From Streptomyces albus subsp. albus (GTDB lineage: Bacteria; Actinomycetota; Actinomycetes; Streptomycetales; Streptomycetaceae): DNA of 64,000 nucleotides. Positions 16,665 to 25,546 of this stretch are shown piece by piece; within the stretch, counting starts at the first letter, position 1; each line of letters opens with the position of its first letter. The stretch is taken from the NCBI RefSeq assembly GCF_000719865.1, contig NZ_JOID01000018.1, forward strand, positions 124,001 through 188,000, in the 5' to 3' direction. Under the pieces are notes generated by a model. It was not told the origin of the DNA. It saw only the letters and a list, made by a program, of their open reading frames with translations, and ran no database searches. The position numbers and the translations under genes were made by a program.

Positions 16665-18341
16665 ATGGAGGCCGAGTCGGAACCGTACGTCCGTCTTGCG
16701 ACCCTGCGGCAGCTCCACCGTGTCGTCGCGGACCTGAACACCGCCCGCAGTCTGGCCGACACCCTGCAGTCCGTCGCCGACGGAGTCATCACCGGCCTCG
16801 GCTACGAACTGGCCGCCGTCAACCTCGTACAGCCCGACGGTGACCTCGTGGTCGCCGCCGTCGCGGGCAGCGCCGGCGCCGAGGCGCTGCTGGCCGGCCG
16901 CGTCGGCTCGCGCACCGCCTGGGAGCGCCGCCTCTCCATGGGCACCCGCTGGGGCGAGCTGCGGTTCATACCGCACACCGAGGGCTGGATCCTCGACGAC
17001 GACGACGTCCCGCAGTGGCACAGCGGCGGCCCCCAGCCGCGCTTCGCCGACGAGTGGCACCCCGGCGACCGGCTGCTCGCCCCGATGTACTCCTCCAGCG
17101 ACGACCTCCTCGGCGTCATCGCCGTCGACCGGCCCCGCAACGGCCGCCGGCCCGGCCCCTGGGGCCGCGAGGCCCTGCAGATGTACGCCTTCCAGGCCGC
17201 CATCGCCATCAGCAACGCCCGGCTGCGCGCCAATATGCAGCGCGCCCTCGTCCGGCTGGAGCGGGAACAGCAGGCCCTGCGCGCCAGCGAGGAGAGCTTC
17301 CGGCAGGCGTTCGAGTACGCGCCCAGCGGCATGGCCATCGCCGAGATGGGCGGCGACCAGCACGGCCGGCTGCTCCGCGCCAACGACGCCCTGTGCCGGC
17401 TGCTGGGCCGCCCCGCCTCCGCCATGCGCCGCTACTCCTTCTCCGACCTCGTCCACCCCGAGGACCTCGGGCTGCTGCTCCGCACCTCCGCCGAGGGCGG
17501 CCGGGCCGAACTGCGGCTGGCCCGGCGCGACAACAGCTACGTCTGGGTCTCGCTGCGCAACTCCGTCGTCGCCGACGCCGCCGACGGGCCGCGCTTCCTG
17601 CTCACCCACGTCGAGGACATCGAGGAGCGCAAGCGGCACGAACTGCAGCTCGCCCACCGCGCCAGCCACGACTCCCTCACCGGCCTCCCCAACAGCGCGG
17701 AGCTGCGCAGCCGGCTCTCCGCCCGGCTCTGCGACCGCCCGCCCTCCCGGGACGGGGAGGCCGGCGCGCCGGACGGGATGGTCAGCAGCGCGTACGGGCC
17801 GGCCCCGGGCGTCGAGACGGACGAGAACGGCTTCCGGACCGACGGCTTCGACGCCCCCTTCGGCCCGCCGGGGAGCGGCGCCTTCGACGGCCACGTCCAC
17901 ACCGTCGCCCCGGCCGAGGACCGGCCGGACGACGGCACCAAGGGGCTCGCGGTGCTCTTCTGCGACCTCGACGGCTTCAAGTCGATCAACGACCGCTTCG
18001 GGCACCACACCGGGGACGCCGTCCTCATCGAGGTCGCCCGGCGGCTGACCAACGGGGTGCGGGACGGTGACACGGTCGCCCGCCTCGGCGGGGACGAGTT
18101 CGTCGTCCTGGCCGACGGCCTCGGCCGCGCGGACGCCCAGGACCTGGCCGTCCGGCTGCGCAACGCGATCATCCCGCCGATCCGGGTGGACGGGCGCGCG
18201 GTGCGGGTCGGGGCGAGCTTCGGCATCGGCTGGGCGGGCTGCGGGATGTCCGCCGAGGAAGTCCTGCAATCCGCCGACCAGCGGATGTACGTCGAGAAGC
18301 GCTCCCGGGCCGCCGGACGCGCCCACCGCCGCGCGGGGTGA
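16665..18341 (+). CDS. cdgB: diguanylate cyclase CdgB (GAF-PAS-GGDEF)
   Basis: 558-residue soluble c-di-GMP synthase. Order: GAF domain (about residues 25-185), PAS domain (about 205-325), GGDEF domain (about 340-552). The active-site GGDEF is intact at 475-479 and an RxxD inhibitory site (RDGD, 466-469) stands five residues before it, so product feedback is expected. A hydrophilic insert of about 75 residues (near 365-435) splits the start of the GGDEF domain (LTGLPN) from its metal-binding LFCDLDGFK. The ATG at 16665 has a GGGGAG ribosome site 8 nt upstream; an in-frame GTG at 16593 would add 24 residues. In Streptomyces CdgB raises c-di-GMP, which drives BldD dimerisation and blocks development. 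Confidence 0.93.
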   Translation: MEAESEPYVRLATLRQLHRVVADLNTARSLADTLQSVADGVITGLGYELAAVNLVQPDGDLVVAAVAGSAGAEALLAGRVGSRTAWERRLSMGTRWGELRFIPHTEGWILDDDDVPQWHSGGPQPRFADEWHPGDRLLAPMYSSSDDLLGVIAVDRPRNGRRPGPWGREALQMYAFQAAIAISNARLRANMQRALVRLEREQQALRASEESFRQAFEYAPSGMAIAEMGGDQHGRLLRANDALCRLLGRPASAMRRYSFSDLVHPEDLGLLLRTSAEGGRAELRLARRDNSYVWVSLRNSVVADAADGPRFLLTHVEDIEERKRHELQLAHRASHDSLTGLPNSAELRSRLSARLCDRPPSRDGEAGAPDGMVSSAYGPAPGVETDENGFRTDGFDAPFGPPGSGAFDGHVHTVAPAEDRPDDGTKGLAVLFCDLDGFKSINDRFGHHTGDAVLIEVARRLTNGVRDGDTVARLGGDEFVVLADGLGRADAQDLAVRLRNAIIPPIRVDGRAVRVGASFGIGWAGCGMSAEEVLQSADQRMYVEKRSRAAGRAHRRAG

Positions 18342-18777
18342 TCCGGGGGAGGCGGGGCCGGCCGGCCGGTCCGCACGGTTCCGGCCCTGTCCCTGTCCCC
18401 GGCCCAGCCCCTGCCCTGCTCCCGGCCCGCGGGCTCCGTCCCCGTTCCCCTGGCTTTCCGGTGTCCCGCCGCGCCGGTACGGAAGGGGCCGGTCCGGGTG
18501 GTACTGGACACATCGGGACGGCATCGCGCGCCCCCGAGCGGGGCTTTTGCGGGGCTCCCTCCGGGGCGCCCCGGCCGGCCGCGGCGGACCGGGAACAGCG
18601 GCCGTGGTGAGCGGGTAGGCTCGATCGATCGGCCGAGGGCCGAGGTAACGCGATCGTGAACATTGACCATACGGACAGCACAGGCCTTATCGAGGCCGCC
18701 CCGCCGCTGATAGGAGCTGTCCAGGCGCTGTGGACGCGGCGCCGGTGGTCCGGGAACCAGTTGGGGAGTGACAGGGG
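18342..18777. other. intergenic, promoter region of the CBM gene
   Basis: No gene seen. A TTGACC (18663-18668) could be the -35 of the next gene with a weak TTATCG-like -10 about 18 nt on; low certainty. Confidence 0.35.
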
Positions 18778-19806
18778 ATGACGGCCGGCAACAACGGTGC
18801 GGGCACGCCCGAGAACGACGACCCGTTCGCCTACCTCTACCGCTCGGAGGGCGGGGACGGGGGCGCGAACGGCGCGGCGGGCGACGGCGGTGCCGCGCAG
18901 TACGGCCGGCCCGCGCAGCCCGGGGTCCCCCGCACCTCGTACAACCAGGTGCACCGGGTCGGGGAACGCCAGTACGGCGGCCAGCAGGCCGCTCAGCGGC
19001 CCGGGTACGGGCCCGGCGCCGCGCCGGCGGACCAGCCGGCCGCCGCCTACGCGCAGAGCCCCAGCACCTCCTACGCCGCCCCCGAGACCCTGCCCGGCGG
19101 CGCCCCGCCCCGTCGCGCCGCGCCCGCCGGCCACGGAAGCCGCGGCCGCGGCGGCGGTGGCCGGGGCCCCAACAACCAGGGGCTGCTGATCGGGGCGATC
19201 GCCGTGGTCGCCGTGGTCGTCATCGGCATCGTCATCGCGATGCTGACCAACGGCGACGGGGACGGCGAGGACAAGCAGGAGGCGGGCAGCTCCCAGTCGG
19301 CGCCCGCGGACGGCGGTGAGCAGGAGAAGCCGGCCGACGAGGGCAAGGACCAGGGCGAGAACAAGGACAAGTCCAAGCCCTTCTCCTCCGCCAAGTTCGA
19401 CGCGGTGGGGATGAAGACCGCCGGCGGTGCGACCGTCGCCAACGAGGTGCAGGGCGCCCGCTCCAAGGGCGGGGCCTACATCGCGGGCATGAACCAGCCC
19501 GGGGCGACGGCCACCTGGCGGATCGACGTGCCCAAGGCGGGCGAGTACACCTTCTTCATCGGCTACGGCGTGCCCGGCAAGGACACCAAGGCCACGCTCC
19601 TCGTCAACGGCAAGGACCGCGAGCAGGAGCTGAAGAACTGGGCCAACGCCAAGGAGGGCGAGTGGGACAAGGGGTGGACCACCACGTACTCCTACGTCAA
19701 TCTCACCAAGGGCACCAACACCATTGACCTCACCTGCGGTGAGGGCCAGGGCTGCGAGTTCAACCTCGACTGGGTGCAGCTCAAGGAGGGTCAGGTCAAG
19801 GACTGA
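18778..19806 (+). CDS. membrane-anchored carbohydrate-binding (CBM6/35-like) protein
   Basis: 342-residue type II membrane protein. A Gly/Pro/Gln-rich cytoplasmic tail (residues 1-130) precedes one transmembrane helix (GLLIGAIAVVAVVVIGIVIA, about 133-155), a charged Lys/Glu/Asp linker, then a beta-sandwich (about 200-340) with the CBM6/35 features ATWRIDVPKAGEYTFFIGYG, TLLVNGK and the closing FNLDWVQL. It probably presents a sugar-binding domain at the outer surface. ATG with a GGGAGTGACAGGGG ribosome site. It lies downstream of cdgB on the same strand but 436 nt away, so it is likely transcribed separately. Confidence 0.85.
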   Translation: MTAGNNGAGTPENDDPFAYLYRSEGGDGGANGAAGDGGAAQYGRPAQPGVPRTSYNQVHRVGERQYGGQQAAQRPGYGPGAAPADQPAAAYAQSPSTSYAAPETLPGGAPPRRAAPAGHGSRGRGGGGRGPNNQGLLIGAIAVVAVVVIGIVIAMLTNGDGDGEDKQEAGSSQSAPADGGEQEKPADEGKDQGENKDKSKPFSSAKFDAVGMKTAGGATVANEVQGARSKGGAYIAGMNQPGATATWRIDVPKAGEYTFFIGYGVPGKDTKATLLVNGKDREQELKNWANAKEGEWDKGWTTTYSYVNLTKGTNTIDLTCGEGQGCEFNLDWVQLKEGQVKD

Positions 19807-20121
19807 GACCGCTCCGCCGCCCGCCCCCGTGGCTCGTCCTTCCTGTCTCAGGGCTCTCAGGGCTTCCGTCGCACCGGCTGTCCCGGAATCCGATCCGGGG
19901 CGGCCGGTGTGGTGTGCGGGCGGTGTCCGGGGGACGTGCGGACGGGCTGCGGCGGACACGGACCGCCGGACACCGTGACGGGGACTCCGACGTGGAGCCC
20001 CCTGCCGGGCGCGGGTGCGGGCCGACCAAGGCTGGTGCCGTGGCCCGTACCGTAGCGGGACTGGGAGCGGTGCCGGCCGGTGCCCGGCCCGCTCCGGCCC
20101 GCTCCGGCCCGCTCAGGCCCG
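19807..20121. other. convergent intergenic space
   Basis: No gene. Contains direct repeats of CCGGCCCGCTC near 20085-20115 and no clear terminator. Confidence 0.4.
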
Positions 20122-21072
20122 TCACAGGGCGCGTTCGGTGACCTCGATGTCCGGCAGCAGCCCCGTGTACGCGGCGTGGTCGAACTCCCCGGGGCCCTGG
20201 GCGGTCGCGGCCGCCGTCGAGAGGGCGACGGCGCGGGTCAGCCGCTCCGGCCAGGGCAGTCCTTCGGCGAGGGCGGAGAGCAGCCCGGCCACGGCCGCCT
20301 CGCAGGCGCGCGTGGGGTCGCCGCCCGGCGGGCGGGGCGGGGCGGCACGCCAGCCGCTGTCCGCCGTGACGACGAGCACGCCGTCCTCGCCGAGCGAGGC
20401 GGCCACGGCACGGGCGCCGCGGCGCCGGGTCTCGTGCGCGGCGCGTACGGGTTCGGCGAAGCCGGTGAGCCCGGTCAGCTCCTCCGCGGTCGTCGCGACG
20501 AGGTCGGGGCGTGCGGCGATGCCCCGGCGCAGCGGTTCGCCGTGCGTGTCGAGCAGCACGGGGACGCCGGCGGCCTGCGCGGCCCGGACCAGGGTGGCGT
20601 AGCTGCCGACCGGGAGGCCCGGGGGCAGGCTGCCGCAGAGCGCGACGGCGTCCGCGCCGGGAAGCAGTCCGGTGAAGGTCGCGTGGAAGGCGTCCCACTC
20701 GGCGCGGGTGATGACCGGGCCGGCTTCCTTGAGGCGGGTGATGCCGCCGGTGGCGGAGTCCACGACGCCGATCGTGCGGCGGGTGGCGCCGGAGACGGGG
20801 GTGAGCGCGTCCTCGATCGCTCCGCCACCGGTTGACGGGGCGGGGCCGTGCTCCTCCGCGAGCAGCCGGCGCAGGACCTCGCCGGTGGGGCCGCCCGCGA
20901 AGCCCGTGACGACGGTGCGGTGGCCGAGGGCGGCGAGCAGCCGGGCCACGGTGACGCCCGTGCCGCCGGGGCGTTCGACGGTCTCGGTGACCCGGTGCGC
21001 GGTGCGGGGGGTGAAGCGGGGGACGCGGTGGGTGATGTCCAGGGCGGTGTTGAGCGTGACGGTGACGATCAC
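20122..21072 (-). CDS. PfkB family sugar kinase with altered GAGD motif
   Basis: 316-residue protein of the PfkB (ribokinase) family, closest in look to 1-phosphofructokinase/tagatose-6-phosphate kinases (VTVTLNTALDITHRVPRF at the N-terminus). The first signature is PGGTGVTVARLLAALG (residues 35-50; usually PGGKGxNVA). The second signature, which holds the catalytic Asp in (N/D)PTGAGD, reads DPTRACE here: Arg255-Ala-Cys257-Glu258, so both anion-hole glycines and the Asp are changed. It may be a weak kinase or a sugar-phosphate sensor. GTG at 21072 with a GGGGGA ribosome site. It lies downstream of nagA on the same strand, so an amino-sugar role is inferred. Confidence 0.75.
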   Translation of the reverse strand: MIVTVTLNTALDITHRVPRFTPRTAHRVTETVERPGGTGVTVARLLAALGHRTVVTGFAGGPTGEVLRRLLAEEHGPAPSTGGGAIEDALTPVSGATRRTIGVVDSATGGITRLKEAGPVITRAEWDAFHATFTGLLPGADAVALCGSLPPGLPVGSYATLVRAAQAAGVPVLLDTHGEPLRRGIAARPDLVATTAEELTGLTGFAEPVRAAHETRRRGARAVAASLGEDGVLVVTADSGWRAAPPRPPGGDPTRACEAAVAGLLSALAEGLPWPERLTRAVALSTAAATAQGPGEFDHAAYTGLLPDIEVTERAL

Positions 21073-21275
21073 CTGGTCCCCCTTCTCTTCTCCGGGTGCC
21101 GACGCGCGCTGCGGATGGCGGGCCCGGCCGGCCGAGTCGAGCCGGTCGCTCACTCGTGCGGGGGTGATCATGCCAAAACAGCGGCGGCCGGCCCAGTGTG
21201 CCCAGCCGCTCGCCGCAGCCTGGACGACCGATGCCGGGCCGTCAACGGTGCCGGGGGCGTCAACGGCGCCGGTCC

Positions 21276-21398
21276 GTCAGCGGTGCCGAAGCCGTGAACG
21301 GTGCCGGGCCGTCAGCGGTGCCGAAGCCGTGAACGGTGCCGGTCCGTCAGCGGTGCCGAAGCCGTGAACGGTGCCGGGCCGTCAGCGGTGCCGGGCCC
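21276..21398. repeat. 35-bp tandem repeat, 3.5 copies
   Basis: Units start GTCAGCGGTGCCGAAGCCG at 21276, 21311, 21346 and 21381, between nagA and the PfkB-like gene. Older, diverged units extend back to about 21240. It separates the two genes and could affect read-through. Confidence 0.9.
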
Positions 21399-21414
21399 TC
21401 AGCAGCAATGGTCG

Positions 21415-22710
21415 TCAGCCCACTTCGGGCTCGACCACCCATGCTCCGCGCCGCATGACGCCGGCCACCGCGAACTCCGCGTCGAGAACGACCAGATCGG
21501 CGTCCTTCCCGGCCTCCAGGGAGCCCACGCGGTCCGCGACACCCAGCAGCCGGGCCGGGTTCTCCGACAGGGCCCGGACGACGTGCTCGACGGGAAGGCC
21601 GCCGAGGGTGACGGCCCGCCGGAACGCGGTGTCGAGGGTGAGCGTCGAGCCGGCGATCGCGCCGCCCTCCACCAGTCGGGCCACGCCGTCCCGTACCTCG
21701 ACCTCCAGCCCGCCGAGCGGGTAGCGGCCGTCGCCCTTGCCGGCCGCCGCCATGGCGTCGGTGATGAAGGCGACGCGCTCGGCGCCCGCCCGCCGGAAGG
21801 CGAGGTCGACGACGGCGGGGTGGAGATGGACGCCGTCGTTGACGAGTTCGACGGTGACCCGCTCGTCCTCCAGGAGCGCGGCGACGGGGCCGGGGGTGCG
21901 GTGGTGCAGGCCGGGCATGGCGTTGAAGAGGTGGGTGGCCACGGTGGCGCCCGCGTCGACGGCCTCGGCCGTCGCCTCGTATCCGGCGTCGGTGTGGCCG
22001 ACGGCCGCGATCACGCCCAGGTCGGCGAGGAGCCGTACGGAGTCCAGGCCGCCCGGCAGTTCGGGCGCGAGGGTCACCATCCGGGCGGCGCCGCGGGCGG
22101 CGTCGATCAGCCGCTTGACGTCCCCCGGGTCGGGGTCGCGGAGCAGCGCCGCGTCGTGGGCGCCGCGGCGGCAGGGGGCGATGAACGGCCCCTCGAAGTG
22201 AATCCCCGCCAGTTCGCCCTGCTCGACGAGCTCGGAGAGGACGGCGGCCTGCCGGGCGAGGTCGTCGAGACGGTCGGTGACGGTGGAGGCGGCCATGGTG
22301 GTGGTGCCGTGCCGCCGGTGGGTGGCGGCCACAGCCAGCGCCTCCTCGGCGGTGCCGGCGGAGAAGGAGGCACCGCCGCCGCCGTGGACGTGCATGTCGA
22401 CGAAGCCCGGAACGATCCAGTGCCCGGTCAGATCCAGGCCGGCGAGGGCGCTTTCAGGGGCGGAGGTGCCGCGGGCGGGGCCGGGGCTGCCGTCCGGCGC
22501 GTGCGGCGTGTGCCGCCCGACCGACCCGCCGACCGACCCGACCGGCCCGTCCGGCGCGGCGTCCGCGGTGCCCTGGGGGAAGGGCTCCGCGGACGCGGCC
22601 GTCACCGGTTCGGCGATGACGGTGCCCTCCACGATCAGCCGGCCGTGCTCGACGACGCCGGACGGCAGCACCACGCGGGCGCCGGTGAGTACGTGCTGTT
22701 GAGTTGCCAT
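21415..22710 (-). CDS. nagA: N-acetylglucosamine-6-phosphate deacetylase
   Basis: 431-residue amidohydrolase that converts GlcNAc-6-phosphate to glucosamine-6-phosphate plus acetate. Metal-site motifs: VDMHVHGGGG (His107, His109), IHFEGPFI with the metal Glu, VGHTDAGYEAT, THLFNAMPGLHHR, and the catalytic Asp in AFITDAMAAAG. An insert of about 45 low-complexity residues (near 42-88, Gly/Pro/Ser-rich) lies in the N-terminal beta domain, making it longer than the usual 380 or so. ATG with a GGAGG ribosome site. A DasR-type site stands 255 nt upstream. The GlcNAc kinase gene (nagK) that precedes nagA in S. coelicolor is not present between them. Confidence 0.93.
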   Translation of the reverse strand: MATQQHVLTGARVVLPSGVVEHGRLIVEGTVIAEPVTAASAEPFPQGTADAAPDGPVGSVGGSVGRHTPHAPDGSPGPARGTSAPESALAGLDLTGHWIVPGFVDMHVHGGGGASFSAGTAEEALAVAATHRRHGTTTMAASTVTDRLDDLARQAAVLSELVEQGELAGIHFEGPFIAPCRRGAHDAALLRDPDPGDVKRLIDAARGAARMVTLAPELPGGLDSVRLLADLGVIAAVGHTDAGYEATAEAVDAGATVATHLFNAMPGLHHRTPGPVAALLEDERVTVELVNDGVHLHPAVVDLAFRRAGAERVAFITDAMAAAGKGDGRYPLGGLEVEVRDGVARLVEGGAIAGSTLTLDTAFRRAVTLGGLPVEHVVRALSENPARLLGVADRVGSLEAGKDADLVVLDAEFAVAGVMRRGAWVVEPEVG

Positions 22711-22964
22711 CAGGTGGTTACCTCCGCGGAGTGGGGGGTGCGGGCGGGCGGGCCCGCATCCGGGCGGCCCGCGGCGTTCCCCCGGGCCGCCGGGACGATA
22801 CGGGGGAACGGTCTCCGGCCGGACCGGTCCCGGACGCGGTCCGGCGTCCCGGTCCCGGTCCCGGCCCTGGTCCCGGCCCCGGACGGAGGGGCTTCCGCCC
22901 CGGTGGCGGGCGGAGCGGGGGCGATGGCATGTCTCACGGTTACAGTCTCGCCCGGATGGCCCCG

Positions 22965-22980
22965 ACAGGTCTAGTCCACT
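22965..22980 (-). promoter_or_regulatory. DasR responsive element (dre)
   Basis: ACAGGTCTAGTCCACT matches the dre consensus ACTGGTCTAGACCACT at 14 of 16 positions. DasR is the GntR-family repressor of GlcNAc use, released by glucosamine-6-phosphate. It lies between nagA and the divergent sugar-binding lipoprotein and could control either. Confidence 0.8.
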
Positions 22981-22997
22981 TACTCTCGTAGAGTAAG
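22979..22997. promoter_or_regulatory. perfect inverted repeat abutting the dre site
   Basis: CTTACTCTCGTAGAGTAAG, 8-bp arms and 3-nt centre, overlapping the last two bases of the dre. AT-rich for this genome, so possibly a second operator. Confidence 0.5.
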
Positions 22998-23559
22998 AGC
23001 GTTCGCATAGCGGACACAGGGCTTCAGTCCGGGCCTCGATGCGGTGTCCCGTGCCCGGGTCCGTCCGTCGGCGCGGAAGCCCCAGCCGCCCGCGAGGGAC
23101 CTGACGGCCGGGGCGCACCGGATCGGCACGGCATGAAGACCGTGCGAAGAGACCGAGTGGACACCGGGAAGAGATCTGGCAGAACCGGCAGGCCACCGGC
23201 AGGGTGCGGGGAGAGCCGCGAACGGCGCGGGCGGGACGGGAGAGGAACCGTCGGATCCCGGGCGGGGCGAGCGAGCCCGGCAGGCCGCCGCCGGACGGGC
23301 ATCCGGAGCGCGAAGCCGCGGCGGGCGGCTCGGCCGGAGCGGGAAACCCGGCGCGGCGCCCGTACGAGGACCGGCGGGGACGGGCGAGGACCGGACGGAA
23401 CCGGCCGTGGACCGGCCGTGGACCGGGCCGGCAGCCGAACGGTCCCTGGACGGCGCCGGGCAGGACCCGGCCGGCATCCGGCCGGGACCGGACAGGAATC
23501 CGGCGGGAACCGGACGAGAAGCGAATGAACGAGAAGCAAGACAGAAGGCGGTATCGGTA
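22998..23559. other. intergenic leader region of the binding-protein gene
   Basis: About 560 nt without a supported gene; 23385-23520 holds short GGACCGG/ACCGGAC-type repeats. No nagK-like gene or remnant is recognisable. Confidence 0.5.
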
Positions 23560-24825
23560 GTGCGACGGCGGTACTCGGGATCCCTGGCGGCGGCTGTCGC
23601 GACGGCCATGGCCCTCACCCTCTCCGGTTGCGGCGGCTCCGGCGAGGAGGTCACCCTCCGCCTCGTCGCCGCCGACTACGGCGACAGCGAGGCCAACACC
23701 TCCCGGAAGTACTGGGATCAGCTCGCGGCGGACTACGAGTCCAGCCATCCCGGCGTCTCGATCGACGTCAGCGTCTACAGCTGGGCGGAGGTCGACAAGA
23801 AGGTCGCCGCCATGGTCAAGCGGGGCGAGGAACCGGACCTCGCGCAGATCGGCTCCTACGCCGACTACGCCGACCGCGACAAGCTCTACCGGGCCGACGA
23901 AGTCCTCTCCATCCCCACCCAGGCCGACTTCCTCCCCAAGCTCGCCGAGGGCGGCGAGTTCCGCCGGGTGCAGTACGGACTGCCGTTCGCCGCCAGCACC
24001 CGGCTGTTCTTCTACAACAAGGACCTCTTCGCCGAGGCCGGCATCGAGGAGCCGCCGCGGAGCTGGGCCGAACTGCGGGACGCCGCCGAGGCGTTGAAGG
24101 ACGCCGGCGTGCGGATCCCGTACGCGCTGCCGCTCGGCCCGGAGGAGGCGCAGGCCGAGTCGATGCTGTGGTCCATCAGCGGAGGCGGGGGTTTCACCGA
24201 CGGCATCGGCTCGTACACGCTCGACGCACCCGAGAACATACGGGCGTTCGAGTGGCTCCGCGACGAACTGGTCACCAAGGGCCTCACCGGCCCCGGCGAC
24301 CCGGCCGCGCTCAACCGCCAGGACGCGTTCGACGCCTTCACCCGGGGAGAGGTCGGCATGCTCAACGGCCATCCCACCCTGATGCGGCAGGCGGAGAAGG
24401 AGGGAGTGGAGTTCGGGACGGCGCCCCTCCCCGGCAGGACCGGCCCGGCCGAGGCGACGATGGGCGTCAACGACTGGATGATGGCCTTCAAGAAGAACGG
24501 CCACCGGAAGGAGATCGGCGACTTCCTCGACTACGTGTACAGCGAGCCGAACGTGCTGGAGTTCGCGGACCGGTACGACATCCTTCCGGTCACCCGCTCC
24601 GCCTCGGAGGCGATGCGCGCGGACGAGAAGCACGAGCCGCTCCGTGAGTTCCTCGACGAGCTGCCGGAGGCCGTGCACTATCCGTCGGACAAGACGACCT
24701 GGGCCTACGTCAGCAAGGCGATCAAGGAGCAGATCGGCACGGCGGTGGAGCGCGGCGGCGACCCGGGCGGGGTGCTCTCGCGGATCCAGCGCGACGCCTT
24801 CGCCACGGAGAACGCCTCCCGCTGA
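23560..24825 (+). CDS. ABC transporter sugar-binding lipoprotein
   Basis: 421-residue extracellular solute-binding protein of the type 1 (maltose-binding-like) family. The signal peptide ends in a lipobox LSGC (residues 21-24), so Cys24 should be acylated. Family blocks: YWDQLAADYESSHPGVSIDV, GLPFAASTRLFFYNKDLFAEAGI and PPRSWAELRDAAEALKDAG. GTG at 23560 with an AAGGCGG ribosome site. No permease or ATPase genes follow, so it depends on a transporter encoded elsewhere (in Streptomyces the ATPase MsiK is shared by several sugar transporters). Divergence from nagA across a dre site suggests an amino-sugar or chito-oligosaccharide ligand; this is inference. Confidence 0.9.
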   Translation: MRRRYSGSLAAAVATAMALTLSGCGGSGEEVTLRLVAADYGDSEANTSRKYWDQLAADYESSHPGVSIDVSVYSWAEVDKKVAAMVKRGEEPDLAQIGSYADYADRDKLYRADEVLSIPTQADFLPKLAEGGEFRRVQYGLPFAASTRLFFYNKDLFAEAGIEEPPRSWAELRDAAEALKDAGVRIPYALPLGPEEAQAESMLWSISGGGGFTDGIGSYTLDAPENIRAFEWLRDELVTKGLTGPGDPAALNRQDAFDAFTRGEVGMLNGHPTLMRQAEKEGVEFGTAPLPGRTGPAEATMGVNDWMMAFKKNGHRKEIGDFLDYVYSEPNVLEFADRYDILPVTRSASEAMRADEKHEPLREFLDELPEAVHYPSDKTTWAYVSKAIKEQIGTAVERGGDPGGVLSRIQRDAFATENASR

Positions 24826-24901
24826 GGGTTCCCCCGCCGCGGCGGGCCGGGCCGGCTACTCGGCCCGGTCCCGGTCCCGGCCCGGCCCCGGGGGCCCTGG
24901 G

Positions 24902-24965
24902 CCTTGCCCGGCCCCGGGTCCCCGGCCTTGCCCGGCCCCGGGTCCCCGGCCTTGCCCGGCCCGGC
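24902..24965. repeat. 24-bp tandem repeat, 2.7 copies, in a low-complexity spacer
   Basis: Units start CCTTGCCCGGCCCCGGGTCC at 24902, 24926 and 24950. The whole spacer 24826-25193 is built of GGCCCGG-like words and holds no gene. Confidence 0.85.
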
Positions 24966-25193
24966 TCGGTCCTGCCCGGCGTCATCCCGGCCCGGCTTGG
25001 TCCGGCCCTCGGCCTTTGCCGGCTCGGCCTGGTCCGGCCCCGGTCCCGCCCGGCCCTGTTCCCGCCTTGCTCCTGCCTGTTCCGGCCCGGCGTGTCTGTG
25101 GTCCTGCCGGACGGACGACCGGCCTGCCTGCCCGCCGCGCGGGGCTCGTGAGGCCCGCTGGACCGGGCCGGACCGGGCGTCGGCGGGGGCCGT

Positions 25194-25199
25194 TATGTT
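25194..25199 (+). promoter_or_regulatory. -10 element of a leaderless promoter
   Basis: TATGTT, 7 nt before the GTG at 25207. Confidence 0.6.
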
Positions 25200-25206
25200 G
25201 GACGGT

Positions 25207-25491
25207 GTGAACGAGAGCGGAGACGACGGGGCGGTGCGGGAGGGCGGCGATGACCAGGGCGGTGCCCAGGGGCTGACCGACCGCGACCGGGCCGTCCTCG
25301 CCGTCGAACGCCGCTCCTGGCGGGGGCCCGGAGCGAAGGAACGGGCGATCCGGGAGCAGCTCGGGCTCTCCCCGACCCGCTACTACCAGTTCCTCAACGC
25401 CCTCATCGACGATCCGCGGGCGCTGGCCCACGACCCGGTCACGGTCAACCGCCTCCGCCGCCTCCGCGATCAGCGGCGCGCGCGGCGCTGA
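25207..25491 (+). CDS. DUF3263 domain protein
   Basis: 94-residue actinobacterial protein. The conserved core LTDRDRAVLAVERRSWRGPGAKERAIRE, followed by LGLSPTRYYQFLNALIDDP, is the DUF3263 signature and looks like a small helix-turn-helix, so DNA binding is plausible but unproven. The GTG at 25207 is chosen because TATGTT is placed 7 nt upstream (leaderless); no ribosome site exists. It precedes otsB on the same strand, with a repeat element between. Confidence 0.85.
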   Translation: MNESGDDGAVREGGDDQGGAQGLTDRDRAVLAVERRSWRGPGAKERAIREQLGLSPTRYYQFLNALIDDPRALAHDPVTVNRLRRLRDQRRARR

Positions 25492-25546
25492 GGTCTTCGC
25501 CCGCCCGGGGGCGGTGTGCCTTCCCGGTCCGTCCCCTCCCGGCCCG

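Noticed and set aside
21301..22974. Plus-strand frame of 557 codons over nagA
   Set aside because: Shadow of nagA on the opposite strand, with no motifs; nagA has all amidohydrolase signatures.
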